In this document: piece by piece, positions 26,887-35,397 of the stretch
Position numbering within the stretch: position 1 is the first letter of the stretch
Layout: each line of letters starts with the position of its first letter
Origin: Alloyangia pacifica
GTDB lineage: Bacteria; Pseudomonadota; Alphaproteobacteria; Rhodobacterales; Rhodobacteraceae
NCBI RefSeq assembly: GCF_003111685.1
Contig: NZ_CP022189.1
Location: 698,001 to 762,000, forward strand
Length of the DNA: 64,000 nt
Reading direction: 5' to 3'
Notes under the pieces: generated by a model
What the model saw: only the letters and a program-made list of their open reading frames with translations
The model's database searches: none
What the model was told of the DNA's origin: nothing
Made by a program: the position numbers and the translations under genes

Positions 26887-27496
26887 CCAGCATCTTCGGC
26901 GCATCGAGGTGCAGCGTGACGCGCGGTGCATCGGTCTCGTTCGACGTGCCGGTGAGCAGGTCGGGCGTGAAGCGCAGCCCGTCGATCGGCCAGCGCAGGC
27001 CCTGGCTCGTTCCGCCGACCTCGGCCATCGGGTAGAGCGAGAAGCGGCTGCCGACCGGCAGATCGAGCGCCAGCTCGGGCGGGCAGAGTGCCACGACGTC
27101 CTCGCGCCCGACCAGCAGGCAGGGGCGGTCGGGGCGCCGCGCCAGCACCGTCATCGCCGCCAGCTGGTGGTCGAGCCGCGCGCCGAGAAACCCCGCCGCG
27201 TAGATCAGAGGTGCCTCGATACTGCGCAGGCACTTGTCGAAATCGGTGCTGTCCTGCTCGGCGATGCGGTGGATGCGCGCGGCGGGGATCCGGGCGCGGT
27301 GCTCCTCGGTCAGCGAGTCGAGATCGCCGATCACCGCGTCGGGGGTCACGTCTGCCGACAGCAGCGCCGCGGCACCGCCGTCCGCGGCGACCCGCGTTTT
27401 CGTCCGCGCCAGTAACGGCAGGAGTATGTCGGCCGGGCAGTCGCCTCCTCCGACCAGCAGGACGGGAGAGTGTGATCGGATCGGGTCGAAGTTCAT
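26807..27496 (-). CDS. thiN: Thiamine diphosphokinase
   Basis: A 229-residue enzyme that pyrophosphorylates thiamine to thiamine diphosphate. The catalytic N-terminal domain shows VAADGGAAALL and PDAVIGDLDSLTEE (about 37-65), followed by AEQDSTDFDKCLRSIE, the metal and ATP site of the family. A C-terminal beta domain with VGSRFSLYPMAEVGGTSQGL binds thiamine. The start at 27496 (MNFDPIRSHSPVLLVGGGD) is clear. No other thi genes are present. Confidence 0.9.
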   Translation of the reverse strand: MNFDPIRSHSPVLLVGGGDCPADILLPLLARTKTRVAADGGAAALLSADVTPDAVIGDLDSLTEEHRARIPAARIHRIAEQDSTDFDKCLRSIEAPLIYAAGFLGARLDHQLAAMTVLARRPDRPCLLVGREDVVALCPPELALDLPVGSRFSLYPMAEVGGTSQGLRWPIDGLRFTPDLLTGTSNETDAPRVTLHLDAPKMLVILPVTALAALERALLEAPSRWPARA

Positions 27497-27635
27497 GGCT
27501 TTTTAGTGGCTTTCCTCGAAAACGACCACAATTTGGTCATGAAATGATACTGTGAAAACCTCAGATTCGGTCAGCTTTGGTCTCCTAGTCGGTGGTAAAC
27601 AATCTGTTGCAGATCGAGTGAAAAGTGAGCGGAAC

Positions 27636-30020
27636 ATGGTGAGTTCGAGCAAGATCCTGACGGTGTCCTACGGCACGTTCTCCTGCACGGCGGAAGGCTT
27701 CGATGATCCCCTTGGCGTGGTCAAGGACACGACGCAATTCTTCCGGGGGGTGGTGCGCGAGGACCGCTTCTTTGGGGCGGAACCACCGCAGTTCGATCCC
27801 GAGCTTGCCGCTCAGCTCCTTCAGGCGCAGTTGGATGCCGAGGCACAGGGCGGCCGGCTCGTGCTGCGCGGCCCGCTCGCCGATGTGGCCGCCCCGGTTT
27901 CGCAGGCCTCGGCACCCGCCGCCGCGCCCGATGTTTCCCGGCCCGCTCCAACCCGGCCCGCCGCCGAGGTGATCGGCCCGGACGCGGACCGTGGCATGGA
28001 AGCGGCGCTGGCCGAAACCGCGGCCCGCGCCGCCGCAGAGGCGCAAGCCGAAGCCGCAGAAACGCAAGCCACCGAATCCGAGATCGCCGACCCAGAGGCA
28101 GAGGTCGCCCTTTCGCGCAGGGATTCGCTTGCCGCCGAGGCCGCCTTCTTCGCCGCGGAGGCCGGGCAGGCCGCGGGCGACGAGTATGACTACGAGGACA
28201 GCGCCTTCGAGGTCTCCGCAGCACCGGCGCCACGTGCCGCCCCGCACGAGGCGGCGCAGGACGAGGCCGCAGACAGCGTCGCCGCCAAGCTCCGCCGCAT
28301 CCGCGCGGTGGTCTCGGGCGGGGCCGCCGCCTCTGCCCTCGCCGCACAAGACGAGGCCGATCAGGACGACTCGGCGCAGCAGGATGGCGCAGATACGGTG
28401 GCCGCCGTCTCTGCCATGCTCGGCAGTCTCGCGTCCGAAGAGACTGCCTCCGCCGCGCCTTACGCAGGGGTCGCGGAGGACGGTCTCGCCGCCTGCCTGA
28501 TCGACGAGGCCACGAGCCCCGGAGAAAACGACGTTATCGCCGAGTCCGAGGCCGAGAGCGCGCCGGCACCGCTGGCGCTGACCCCCGAGTTTGCCGCCAA
28601 GCCCGAGGCCCCGGCCGAGAGCCCCTCCGAATCCCAGCCGACCGAGCAGCGCCGCAGCCCGCGCCGCGTGCGCGTGGTGAAGGTGACCCGCGCCGCCTTT
28701 GACGCCGCCGTCGCCTCGGGGCAGCTCGAGCAGATGGACGAACCCAAGCCCTCGAGCAGCCTCAGCGCCGAGGACGAGGCGGAGCTGGCCCGCGAGCTGG
28801 AGGCTGTGAAGGCCGAGCTCGCCGCCGGGCTCGAGAGTGAGTGGGACGAGGTCGAGGATCTCGAGGCGCTCGCCGCTGCGCCGAGCGCCGAAATTCCGCT
28901 GGAGGCCGAGCAGGTGCTCGCCGATCTCGAGACAGAGGCGGCAGAGGACGACGCGGAGGACTCCGCCTGGGGCGACGAAGACCGGGATGACGAAGACCGG
29001 GATGAAGAAGACCGGCAAGACGAAGACCGGGATGACGAGAACTGGGACGACGAGGCCCTCGACGACACCGACTGGGACTTCGAGGCGGCCGAGCCTGACG
29101 ACCACGTCAAGGGTACGGCCGGTGCCGACGTCGCAGAATACGATGACGCGGATGAGGACGACCACGGCGCCGAGGACGCCGCGGCCTTTGCCGCCGCCTT
29201 CGACGAGGCCCCCGATGCGCAAGACGCAGGCCAGCAAGAGGACGCGCTCGAGGATGCCGTCGCGCGCATGGCCCATGAGGACGTGCGCAAGGCGGTGAAA
29301 CTGTCGAGCCTGGCGCGGGTCATGCTCACCGAGCAGAGCGTCGAGGACAATGACACCTCGCGCATCCTCGACGAGACCAACACCCAGATGGAAGAGCCCG
29401 AGGGCAACCGTCGCCGCAGCGCCATCGCGCATCTGCGCGCCGCCGTGGCCGCGACACGCGCGGACCGGCTGCTGGGCCGCAAGAAGGATGCCGAGGCGCA
29501 GGCCCAGCCCTACCGCGAAGATCTCGCAGACGTCGTGCGCCCGCGTCGCCCTGCGGCCCCGAGCCGCGCCGAACGCCCCGATGCGCCGTCGGTCGAGACC
29601 GCCATCGAATCGCGCCCTGCGCCGCTCAAACTGGTGGCAGAGCAGCGGGTGAATGTCGCCGCCGAGGCAGCCGCCACCCCATTGCGTCCGCGCCGCGTGA
29701 CCTTGGCGGACATCGACACTGCAGATGCCAGCGGGGGCGATTTCGCCGATTATGCAGACAGCGTCGGCGCCCACGATCTGCCGGAGTTGCTCGAGGCGGC
29801 CGCGGCCTACCTGTCCTATGTCGAGGGCCACGCGCAGTTCTCGCGCCCGCAACTGATGACCAAGGTACGGCAGGTCGAGGGGCAGGACTCGAGCCGCGAG
29901 GACCGGCTGCGCAGCTTCGGCCAGCTGCTGCGCGACGGTAAGATCGAGAAGACCGGCGGCGGGCGGTTCACCGTCTCCGAGCGGATCAGCTTCAAGCCCT
30001 CGGCGCGCGCCGTCGGCTGA
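27636..30020 (+). CDS. Long acidic, Ala/Glu/Asp-rich repeat protein of unknown function
   Basis: A 794-residue protein with two ordered ends and a long disordered acidic middle. The N-terminal domain is KILTVSYGTFSCTAEGFDDP, then VVKDTTQFFRGVVREDRFFG (about 5-48). The C-terminal domain contains LPELLEAAAAYLSYVEG, FSRPQLMTKVRQVEG and LRSFGQLLRDGKIEKTGGGR (about 715-785) and looks winged-helix-like. The middle is Ala/Glu/Asp-rich and includes five 15-base tandem repeats (residues 447-471, EDRDD-type). I have seen this architecture in Rhodobacteraceae as an unnamed conserved protein. The ATG at 27636 was chosen because the N-terminal domain begins there; an upstream extension is possible. Function unknown. 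Confidence 0.75.
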   Translation: MVSSSKILTVSYGTFSCTAEGFDDPLGVVKDTTQFFRGVVREDRFFGAEPPQFDPELAAQLLQAQLDAEAQGGRLVLRGPLADVAAPVSQASAPAAAPDVSRPAPTRPAAEVIGPDADRGMEAALAETAARAAAEAQAEAAETQATESEIADPEAEVALSRRDSLAAEAAFFAAEAGQAAGDEYDYEDSAFEVSAAPAPRAAPHEAAQDEAADSVAAKLRRIRAVVSGGAAASALAAQDEADQDDSAQQDGADTVAAVSAMLGSLASEETASAAPYAGVAEDGLAACLIDEATSPGENDVIAESEAESAPAPLALTPEFAAKPEAPAESPSESQPTEQRRSPRRVRVVKVTRAAFDAAVASGQLEQMDEPKPSSSLSAEDEAELARELEAVKAELAAGLESEWDEVEDLEALAAAPSAEIPLEAEQVLADLETEAAEDDAEDSAWGDEDRDDEDRDEEDRQDEDRDDENWDDEALDDTDWDFEAAEPDDHVKGTAGADVAEYDDADEDDHGAEDAAAFAAAFDEAPDAQDAGQQEDALEDAVARMAHEDVRKAVKLSSLARVMLTEQSVEDNDTSRILDETNTQMEEPEGNRRRSAIAHLRAAVAATRADRLLGRKKDAEAQAQPYREDLADVVRPRRPAAPSRAERPDAPSVETAIESRPAPLKLVAEQRVNVAAEAAATPLRPRRVTLADIDTADASGGDFADYADSVGAHDLPELLEAAAAYLSYVEGHAQFSRPQLMTKVRQVEGQDSSREDRLRSFGQLLRDGKIEKTGGGRFTVSERISFKPSARAVG
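28974..29048 (+). repeat. 15-base tandem repeat (5 units) inside the acidic protein gene
   Basis: Five in-frame units of GACGAAGACCGGGAT. Units 1, 2 and 4 are identical; units 3 and 5 carry a few substitutions. They encode acidic D-E-D-R-D pentapeptides. Unit number could vary by slippage without breaking the frame. Confidence 0.85.
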
Positions 30021-30042
30021 GCCGAAGATCATCACGATCAAG

Positions 30043-30072
30043 AAAGGGCGGGGCGCGGCTTCCGCCCTTTTT
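30043..30072 (+). terminator. Intrinsic terminator of the acidic protein gene
   Basis: Stem AAAGGGCGG/CCGCCCTTT (30043-30051 and 30062-30070) followed by more T, 22 bases after the stop. Confidence 0.85.
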
Positions 30073-30108
30073 CGTTGCCTTGGAGGGGGACTTGGTGCCG
30101 CTGGGGCA

Positions 30109-30175
30109 GCGCGGGGTCCGCCCCGCGCGGCCCTTGGGAGCCATGCTTCCCCGGGATGTTTCTGCCCAGAAGACA
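30109..30175 (+). repeat. Dispersed intergenic repeat, copy D, with upstream hairpin
   Basis: A perfect 8-bp hairpin GCGCGGGG/CCCCGCGC with TCCG loop (30109-30128) is followed by the core CGGGATGTTTCTGCC with CAGAAGACA (30152-30175). Organisation matches copies A and C. It lies in the 5' region of the S49 peptidase gene. Confidence 0.6.
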
Positions 30176-30283
30176 AGACTTTTTCGGGTGCCGCGTGGCG
30201 TGTGGGCGGGCCGTGCCGCATCACGCAAGAGTTCTTTTTGCCTCCGTCTTGTCGTTGCGGTGGGGCGTGTCTACATCACGCGC

Positions 30284-31081
30284 ATGCAAATCCCGATCCC
30301 CTTCGTGAAATCAAAGCCCCTCGTCTCGGTCGTCCGCCTGCAGGGCGCCATTGGCCCGCAGGGGCGCGGCGCGCTGAACGACGCGGCGCTGGCGCCGGTG
30401 CTCGAACGGGCCTTTCGCCGCGGCAAGCCCAAGGCGGTGGCGCTCGAGATCAACTCGCCCGGCGGCTCGCCGGTGCAGAGCTCGCTGATCGGCGCGCGCA
30501 TCCGCCGCCTGTCGGAAGAGACCAAGGTCCCGGTCTTTGCCTTCGTCGAGGATGTGGCGGCCTCGGGCGGCTACTGGATCGCCTCGGCAGCGGATGAGAT
30601 CTTCGCTGACGAAAGCTCGATCCTCGGCTCGATCGGGGTGATCTCGGCGAGCTTCGGCGCGCAGGTCTTCCTCCACCGGCAGGGCATCGAGCGGCGGGTG
30701 CACACCGCCGGCAAATCCAAGAGCATGCTCGACCCGTTCCGCCCCGAGACCGAGGAAGATGTGGCACGGCTGAACCGCATCCTCGGACAGCTGCACGAAA
30801 CCTTCATCGCGCAGGTCAAGGCGCGGCGCGGGGGCAAGCTGAAGAACGATCCCGACCTCTTTACCGGGGAGATCTGGATCGGCCGCTCGGCGGTCGAGGT
30901 CGGGCTCGCCGATGGCGTGGCGCATCTCGTGCCCGGGATGAAGGCACGCTACGGCGACAAGGTGAAATTCCGCCGCTACGGCATGAAAAAGCGGCTGATC
31001 CCGCGGCTCGGTCTGAGCCTCGCGGAAGAGGCGCTGGGGCTGATCGAGGAACGCGCGGGCTACGCGCGCTTCGGGCTCTGA
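30284..31081 (+). CDS. S49 family serine peptidase (SppA/SohB-like)
   Basis: A 265-residue protein of the ClpP-like S49 family. The probable nucleophile is Ser94 in VEDVAASGGYWIASAADEIF, and the general base is Lys144 or Lys146 in HTAGKSKSML; the 52-residue spacing to Lys146 fits SppA. LEINSPGGSPVQSSLI is the family's oxyanion region. No obvious transmembrane anchor is present, so it may act as a peripheral or cytoplasmic-face signal-peptide peptidase. The ATG at 30284 (MQIPIPFVKSK) was selected over upstream in-frame starts because homology begins here. Confidence 0.85.
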   Translation: MQIPIPFVKSKPLVSVVRLQGAIGPQGRGALNDAALAPVLERAFRRGKPKAVALEINSPGGSPVQSSLIGARIRRLSEETKVPVFAFVEDVAASGGYWIASAADEIFADESSILGSIGVISASFGAQVFLHRQGIERRVHTAGKSKSMLDPFRPETEEDVARLNRILGQLHETFIAQVKARRGGKLKNDPDLFTGEIWIGRSAVEVGLADGVAHLVPGMKARYGDKVKFRRYGMKKRLIPRLGLSLAEEALGLIEERAGYARFGL

Positions 31082-31082
31082 C

Positions 31083-31262
31083 ATGCTGGCAAAGGTCGTC
31101 GCCCTCTTTCTGGTGGTCATCGCGGTGCTGGGGATCTTCGGCAAGCTGCGCATGCCCGGGATCGGGCGGCTGAGCCGCCGCGAGGCGGGAAGGAAATGTC
31201 CGCGCTGCGGCCGGTACCGGATCGGCAAGGGGCCGTGCCCCTGCGGCGAACGAAAGGTCTGA
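31083..31262 (+). CDS. Small membrane-anchored zinc-ribbon protein
   Basis: A 59-residue protein squeezed between the S49 peptidase gene (1 base after its stop) and the antiporter gene (1 base before its start). Residues 1-20 form one hydrophobic helix (MLAKVVALFLVVIAVLGIFG). A basic linker follows, and then four Cys as CPRCGRYRIGKGPCPCG, a minimal zinc-ribbon pattern. The tight packing and Cys spacing argue that it is real. Function unknown; it might assist the peptidase or the antiporter. Confidence 0.7.
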   Translation: MLAKVVALFLVVIAVLGIFGKLRMPGIGRLSRREAGRKCPRCGRYRIGKGPCPCGERKV

Positions 31263-31263
31263 A

Positions 31264-32223
31264 ATGGTATTTCTCTACGCGGCCCTGGGCCTTGTGATCC
31301 TGCTTCTTGCGGGGGATGCGCTGGTCAAGGGGGCGGTGAACCTGTCCTTGCGCATGGGCATCCCGGCGCTGATCGTCAGCCTCACGATCGTTGCCTTCGG
31401 CACCTCGGCGCCCGAGCTGCTGATCTCGATCCAGGCCGCGCTGGACGGAGTGCCGGGGATCGCGCTGGGCAACGTCGTGGGCTCGAACACCGCCAACGTG
31501 CTGCTGGTGCTGGGCATCCCGGCGCTGATCACGGTGATCCATTCTTCGACACATGACACGCGCAAGAGCTATGCCATCATGCTCGGTGCCACGGGTCTTT
31601 TCATCGCGCTCGCCTTCCGCGGGGTCTTTGACTGGATCGCCGGCCTGATCATGCTGGCGGTGATGGCGGCGATCCTCTGGGATTCGGTGCGCGACGCGCT
31701 CTGCCATCGCAAGAATGGCAAGGAGGCGTCCTGCGAGCCGGACGAGCTCGAAGAACCCGAAGGGGCGGACCCGGACATGCCGGGCTGGAAGATCGCATTC
31801 TACCTGGTGCTGGGCCTTGTTGGCCTGCCGGTGGGGGCGAACCTGCTGATCGACAGCGCCACCGAGATCGCCGCCATGTTCGGTGTGCCCGACACGGTGA
31901 TCGGCCTGACACTGGTGGCGCTCGGCACGTCACTGCCCGAGCTTGCCACCACGGTCATGGCGGCGATCCGCAAGCAGGCGGATGTCGCGCTTGGAAACGT
32001 GATCGGCTCGAACGTCTTCAACCTGTTGGCGATCATCGGGGTGGCCTCGCTGATCAAACCGATGCCGGTGGACCCGCAATTCCTCAGCTTCGATCTGTGG
32101 GTGATGCTCGGGGCCTCGCTGATCCTGGTGCCCTTCGTCTTCCTTGGCCGGGACATCGGCCGGGTCTGGGGGGTTATCCTCTCGGCGCTCTACGTCGGCT
32201 ATGTGACGGTGGTTCTGATTTAA
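31264..32223 (+). CDS. Calcium/sodium antiporter (CaCA family, YrbG-like)
   Basis: A 319-residue inner-membrane exchanger with about ten helices and the two inverted alpha-repeats that form the ion site. Repeat one has VAFGTSAPELLISIQAAL and GNVVGSNTANVLLVLG (about 40-85); repeat two has VALGTSLPELATTVMAAI and GNVIGSNVFNLLAIIG (about 218-262). An acidic cytoplasmic loop (EPDELEEPEGADPDMP) separates the halves. It likely extrudes Ca2+ against Na+ or H+. It forms a probable operon with the S49 peptidase and the small zinc-ribbon protein. Confidence 0.9.
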   Translation: MVFLYAALGLVILLLAGDALVKGAVNLSLRMGIPALIVSLTIVAFGTSAPELLISIQAALDGVPGIALGNVVGSNTANVLLVLGIPALITVIHSSTHDTRKSYAIMLGATGLFIALAFRGVFDWIAGLIMLAVMAAILWDSVRDALCHRKNGKEASCEPDELEEPEGADPDMPGWKIAFYLVLGLVGLPVGANLLIDSATEIAAMFGVPDTVIGLTLVALGTSLPELATTVMAAIRKQADVALGNVIGSNVFNLLAIIGVASLIKPMPVDPQFLSFDLWVMLGASLILVPFVFLGRDIGRVWGVILSALYVGYVTVVLI

Positions 32224-32244
32224 ACGGTTTCGGGGGAGAAACGC

Positions 32245-33033
32245 ATGGGACTCGAGAAACGTGCGCTGGTCACCGGCGCGGGCAAGCGGCTGGGCCGCGC
32301 AATGGCGCTTTACCTCGGTGAGCGTGGCTTCGACATGGCGGTGCATTACGGCGGCTCTGCCGAGGCGGCGGACGAGGTGGCGCAGGCGCTCCGCGCCATG
32401 GGCCGCACCGCGGTCACCCTGCAGGCGGACCTGCTCGATGAGGCGCAGAGCGAGACGCTGGTGGCGCGCGCCGCCGAGGCGCTTGGCGGGCCGCTCGGGC
32501 TGCTGATCAACAACGCCTCGATCTTCGAGCACGACGACATGCAGACCGCGACCCGCGCCAGCTGGGACCGGGCGATGGAATCCAACCTGCGGGCGCCCTT
32601 CGTGCTGCTGCAGGGGTTTGCCGCCCAGGCACCGGAGGCCGAGACCGACGACCGTGGCGAGCCGCGCGCGCGGGCGCTCTGCGTCAACATGCTCGACCAG
32701 CGGCTGCGCAAGCTGACGCCTGAGTTCATCAGCTACACGCTGGCCAAGTCGGCGCTCTGGACGTTGACCCAGACCGGAGCACGGGCGCTGGCGCCGAAGG
32801 TGCGGATCAACGCCATCGGGCCCGGGCCGACCCTGCAGGGGGCTGACCAGAGCGCCGAAGGATTCGCCCGGCAGCGCGCGGCGACGGTGCTGCAGCGTGG
32901 TTCCAACCCAGAGGACATCTGCGGTGCGCTGGGGTACTTCCTGGACGCTCCGGGGGTTACCGGGCAGTTCCTCTGTACCGATGGCGGGCAGCATCTCGCC
33001 TGGGAAACCCCGGACACCTGCGACCGGGAATAA
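32245..33033 (+). CDS. SDR family oxidoreductase, pteridine-reductase-like
   Basis: A 262-residue short-chain dehydrogenase. The nucleotide motif VTGAGKRLGRAMALYL carries an Arg after TGxxK, typical of pteridine reductases and FolM-type enzymes that use NADPH. It is followed by LINNASIFEHDD. In place of the classic YxxxK it has YTLAKSALWTLTQT (Tyr and Lys present), and it ends FLCTDGGQHL. Dihydrofolate/dihydromonapterin reductase activity is plausible but not proven. The start at 32245 follows GGGGGAG. A weak GCGACC/GGTCGC hairpin overlaps the stop. Confidence 0.8.
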   Translation: MGLEKRALVTGAGKRLGRAMALYLGERGFDMAVHYGGSAEAADEVAQALRAMGRTAVTLQADLLDEAQSETLVARAAEALGGPLGLLINNASIFEHDDMQTATRASWDRAMESNLRAPFVLLQGFAAQAPEAETDDRGEPRARALCVNMLDQRLRKLTPEFISYTLAKSALWTLTQTGARALAPKVRINAIGPGPTLQGADQSAEGFARQRAATVLQRGSNPEDICGALGYFLDAPGVTGQFLCTDGGQHLAWETPDTCDRE

Positions 33034-33388
33034 GGTCGCGGTTTGACCAGCTTGGGGAGTCCTTGCGGCACCCTCCCATGCAGTCGCTGCGGCAAGTTGT
33101 GCACGTGTCACACTTGCTTCACGAAACCGTTGGGAAAGCGTCAAGCTTTCAAGGGTTTGAAGGTGGATATCGAAATCTTTTTCGCGATATCAATGGGTTA
33201 TAATTCCGCCTAATAATTGGGCAATTTAACGAAACCGTCCAAATACAAGGGAAAATCAGCGAAGCCGGGATTTGACCCTCAGGGTTATCCACAGGAATGG
33301 TGGATGCATTCCTCCTTGATCTCGGGGGGCCGGCATTGCAGCGAGGCGCAGAATCAAGGCATGCCGTGAACAGACCGGAAACGACGTG
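33034..33388. other. AT-rich intergenic region with a DnaA box, upstream of uvrC
   Basis: These 355 bases hold no gene. About 33150-33260 is markedly AT-richer than its surroundings. It contains two GATATC half-sites (33166-33171 and 33186-33191), a perfect TATAAT at 33199-33204, and a 10-base direct repeat ACGAAACCGT (33121-33130 and 33229-33238). An exact DnaA-box consensus TTATCCACA lies at 33285-33293. It probably carries the uvrC promoter. Confidence 0.6.
33285..33293 (+). promoter_or_regulatory. Consensus DnaA box
   Basis: TTATCCACA matches the high-affinity DnaA consensus at all nine positions. It lies in the AT-rich region 96 bases upstream of uvrC. A single copy by chance is possible. 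Confidence 0.45.
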
Positions 33389-35269
33389 ATGGACGACGAA
33401 GCAGACATCCAGAAAACGGCCCCGAAGCGCGGCTACGAGGTGATCCAGGGCTACCTGCGGACGCTGGATTCGAGCCCCGGTGTCTACCGCATGCTCGATG
33501 ACCAGAGCCGCGTGCTCTACGTCGGCAAGGCGCGCAATCTCAAGGCGCGGGTGTCGAGCTATTCGCGGCCCTCGGCGCAGCATTCGCGGCGGATCACCCG
33601 GATGATCTCGGACACCGCTTCGATGATGTTCCTGACGACGCGCACCGAGACCGAGGCGTTGCTGCTCGAACAGAACCTGATCAAGCAGCTCAAGCCGAAG
33701 TTCAACGTGCTGCTGCGCGACGACAAGAGCTTCCCGAACATCCTTGTCACCACCGGGCACGATTACCCGCAGATCAAGAAGCACCGCGGCGCCAAAACCG
33801 AGAAGGGCGCCTACTACGGTCCCTTCGCCAGCGCCGGGGCGGTGAATCGCACGCTGACCCAGCTGCAGCGGGTGTTCCTGCTGCGCAATTGCACCGACTC
33901 GATGTTCGAGAGCCGCACGCGGCCCTGCCTGCTGTTTCAGATCCGTCGCTGCTCGGGGCCTTGCACCGGCGAGATCAGCCGCGACGACTACGCCGAATCC
34001 GTCGCCGATGCGCAGCGGTTCCTCTCGGGCAAATCGACCGAGATGCAGGCGCGGCTGGCGGACCAGATGATGGCGGCCTCCGAGGCGATGGAGTTCGAGC
34101 GCGCCGCGGCCCTGCGCGACCGCATCCGCGCGCTGACGCAGGTGCAGTCGGTGCAGGGGATCAACCCGCAGGGCGTGGAGGAGGCCGATGTCGTGGCGCT
34201 TCATCTCGAGCACGGACAGGCCTGCGTGCAGGTCTTCTTCATCCGCTCGGGTCAGAACTGGGGCAACCGCGACTTCTACCCACGCGTCGGCGAGGACGTG
34301 GAAGAGGCCGAGGTGCTCGAGGCCTTCCTCGGCCAGTTCTATGACAGCAAGGAGCCGCCGCGCCTGCTGCTGCTCAGCCACGAGATCGAGAACGCCGACC
34401 TGATGTCCGAGGCGCTGACGGGCAAGCTCGGTCGCAAGGTCGAGATCGCCGTACCGAAGCGCGGCGAGAAGGCCGAGCTGATCGAGGGCGCGGCGCGTAA
34501 CGCCCGCGAGAGCCTCGCCCGGCGCATGGCCGAGACCGCGACGCAGGCCAAGCTGCTGCGCGGCGTGGCCGAGGCCTTCGGGCTCGACGGGCCACCGCAG
34601 CGCATCGAGGTTTACGACAACTCGCACATCATGGGCACCAATGCCGTCGGCGGGATGATCGTTGCCGGGCCCGACGGCTACATGAAAAACCAGTACCGCA
34701 AGTACAACATCCGCGGCGAGGACCTCGTACCGGGCGACGACTTCGGCATGATGAAGGAGGTGCTGACGCGCCGCTTCACCCGGCTGCTGAAAGAGGACCC
34801 GGACCGCTCGAAGGGGCTCTGGCCCGACCTGCTGCTGATCGACGGCGGTGCCGGTCAGGTCTCGGCGGTCTGGGAGATCATGCAGGAATACGGCGTCGAG
34901 GACATCCCCATGGTGGGCGTGGCCAAGGGTGTCGACCGCGACCATGGCAAGGAAGAATTCCACCGCATCGGCACGCGGCCCTTCGCGCTGCAGCGCAACG
35001 ATCCGGTGCTCTACTTCATCCAGCGCCTGCGCGACGAGGCGCACCGCTGGGCCATCGGCACCCACCGCGCCAAGCGCGCCAAGGCGCAGATGGCCAACCC
35101 GCTCGACGAAGTGCCCGGCGTCGGTGCGGCCCGCAAGCGCGCGCTGCTGCAGCACTTCGGCTCGGCCAAGGCGGTGGCGCGGGCGAATCTCGCGGACCTC
35201 AAAGCGGTGGATGGCGTCAGCGAAGCGCTGGCCGAGCGAATCTACGACTTTTTCCACGAGAAGGGGTAG
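33389..35269 (+). CDS. uvrC: Excinuclease ABC subunit C
   Basis: A 626-residue full-length UvrC, the dual-incision nuclease of nucleotide excision repair. The N-terminal GIY-YIG nuclease domain is [20 protein letters not shown] (about 28-47). A Cys-containing segment follows ([20 protein letters not shown]), then the UVR domain ([20 protein letters not shown]). The RNase H-like C-nuclease has [12 protein letters not shown] and [15 protein letters not shown], and a C-terminal HhH pair has [18 protein letters not shown] and [16 protein letters not shown] at 33389 is used; the preceding GTG is an alternative. No SOS box of the GTTC-N7-GTTC type is seen upstream. Confidence 0.96.
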   Translation: MDDEADIQKTAPKRGYEVIQGYLRTLDSSPGVYRMLDDQSRVLYVGKARNLKARVSSYSRPSAQHSRRITRMISDTASMMFLTTRTETEALLLEQNLIKQLKPKFNVLLRDDKSFPNILVTTGHDYPQIKKHRGAKTEKGAYYGPFASAGAVNRTLTQLQRVFLLRNCTDSMFESRTRPCLLFQIRRCSGPCTGEISRDDYAESVADAQRFLSGKSTEMQARLADQMMAASEAMEFERAAALRDRIRALTQVQSVQGINPQGVEEADVVALHLEHGQACVQVFFIRSGQNWGNRDFYPRVGEDVEEAEVLEAFLGQFYDSKEPPRLLLLSHEIENADLMSEALTGKLGRKVEIAVPKRGEKAELIEGAARNARESLARRMAETATQAKLLRGVAEAFGLDGPPQRIEVYDNSHIMGTNAVGGMIVAGPDGYMKNQYRKYNIRGEDLVPGDDFGMMKEVLTRRFTRLLKEDPDRSKGLWPDLLLIDGGAGQVSAVWEIMQEYGVEDIPMVGVAKGVDRDHGKEEFHRIGTRPFALQRNDPVLYFIQRLRDEAHRWAIGTHRAKRAKAQMANPLDEVPGVGAARKRALLQHFGSAKAVARANLADLKAVDGVSEALAERIYDFFHEKG

Positions 35270-35397
35270 GAGCTCGTTTCTTCGAGGAAACGTGCAATAG
35301 GGTTCGAAGGCTTTTGATCCGCGCCTGAGGGCAGCGTAGTTCCACTGGCGCGCGGTCCATGCTATGGCGGCGCGACGTTTACCCAAGGAGAGAGGCC

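Noticed and set aside
28974..29048. The 15-base tandem repeat as a possible CRISPR-like array
   Set aside because: The units are directly adjacent with no spacers and keep the reading frame of the acidic protein gene.
27585..30224. An 879-codon open frame on the minus strand opposite the acidic protein gene
   Set aside because: It is a shadow of the high-GC, Glu/Ala-rich plus-strand gene. The translation is Gly/Arg/Leu-biased without recognisable domains, while the plus strand has conserved end domains and a terminator.
33034..33388. The AT-rich, DnaA-box-containing region as a replication origin
   Set aside because: Only one DnaA box and no neighbouring replication genes such as dnaA, hemE, parA or repABC.
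33149..35386. A 745-codon minus-strand frame opposite uvrC
   Set aside because: uvrC is unmistakable on the plus strand, and the antisense translation has no family features. Typical third-position GC artefact.
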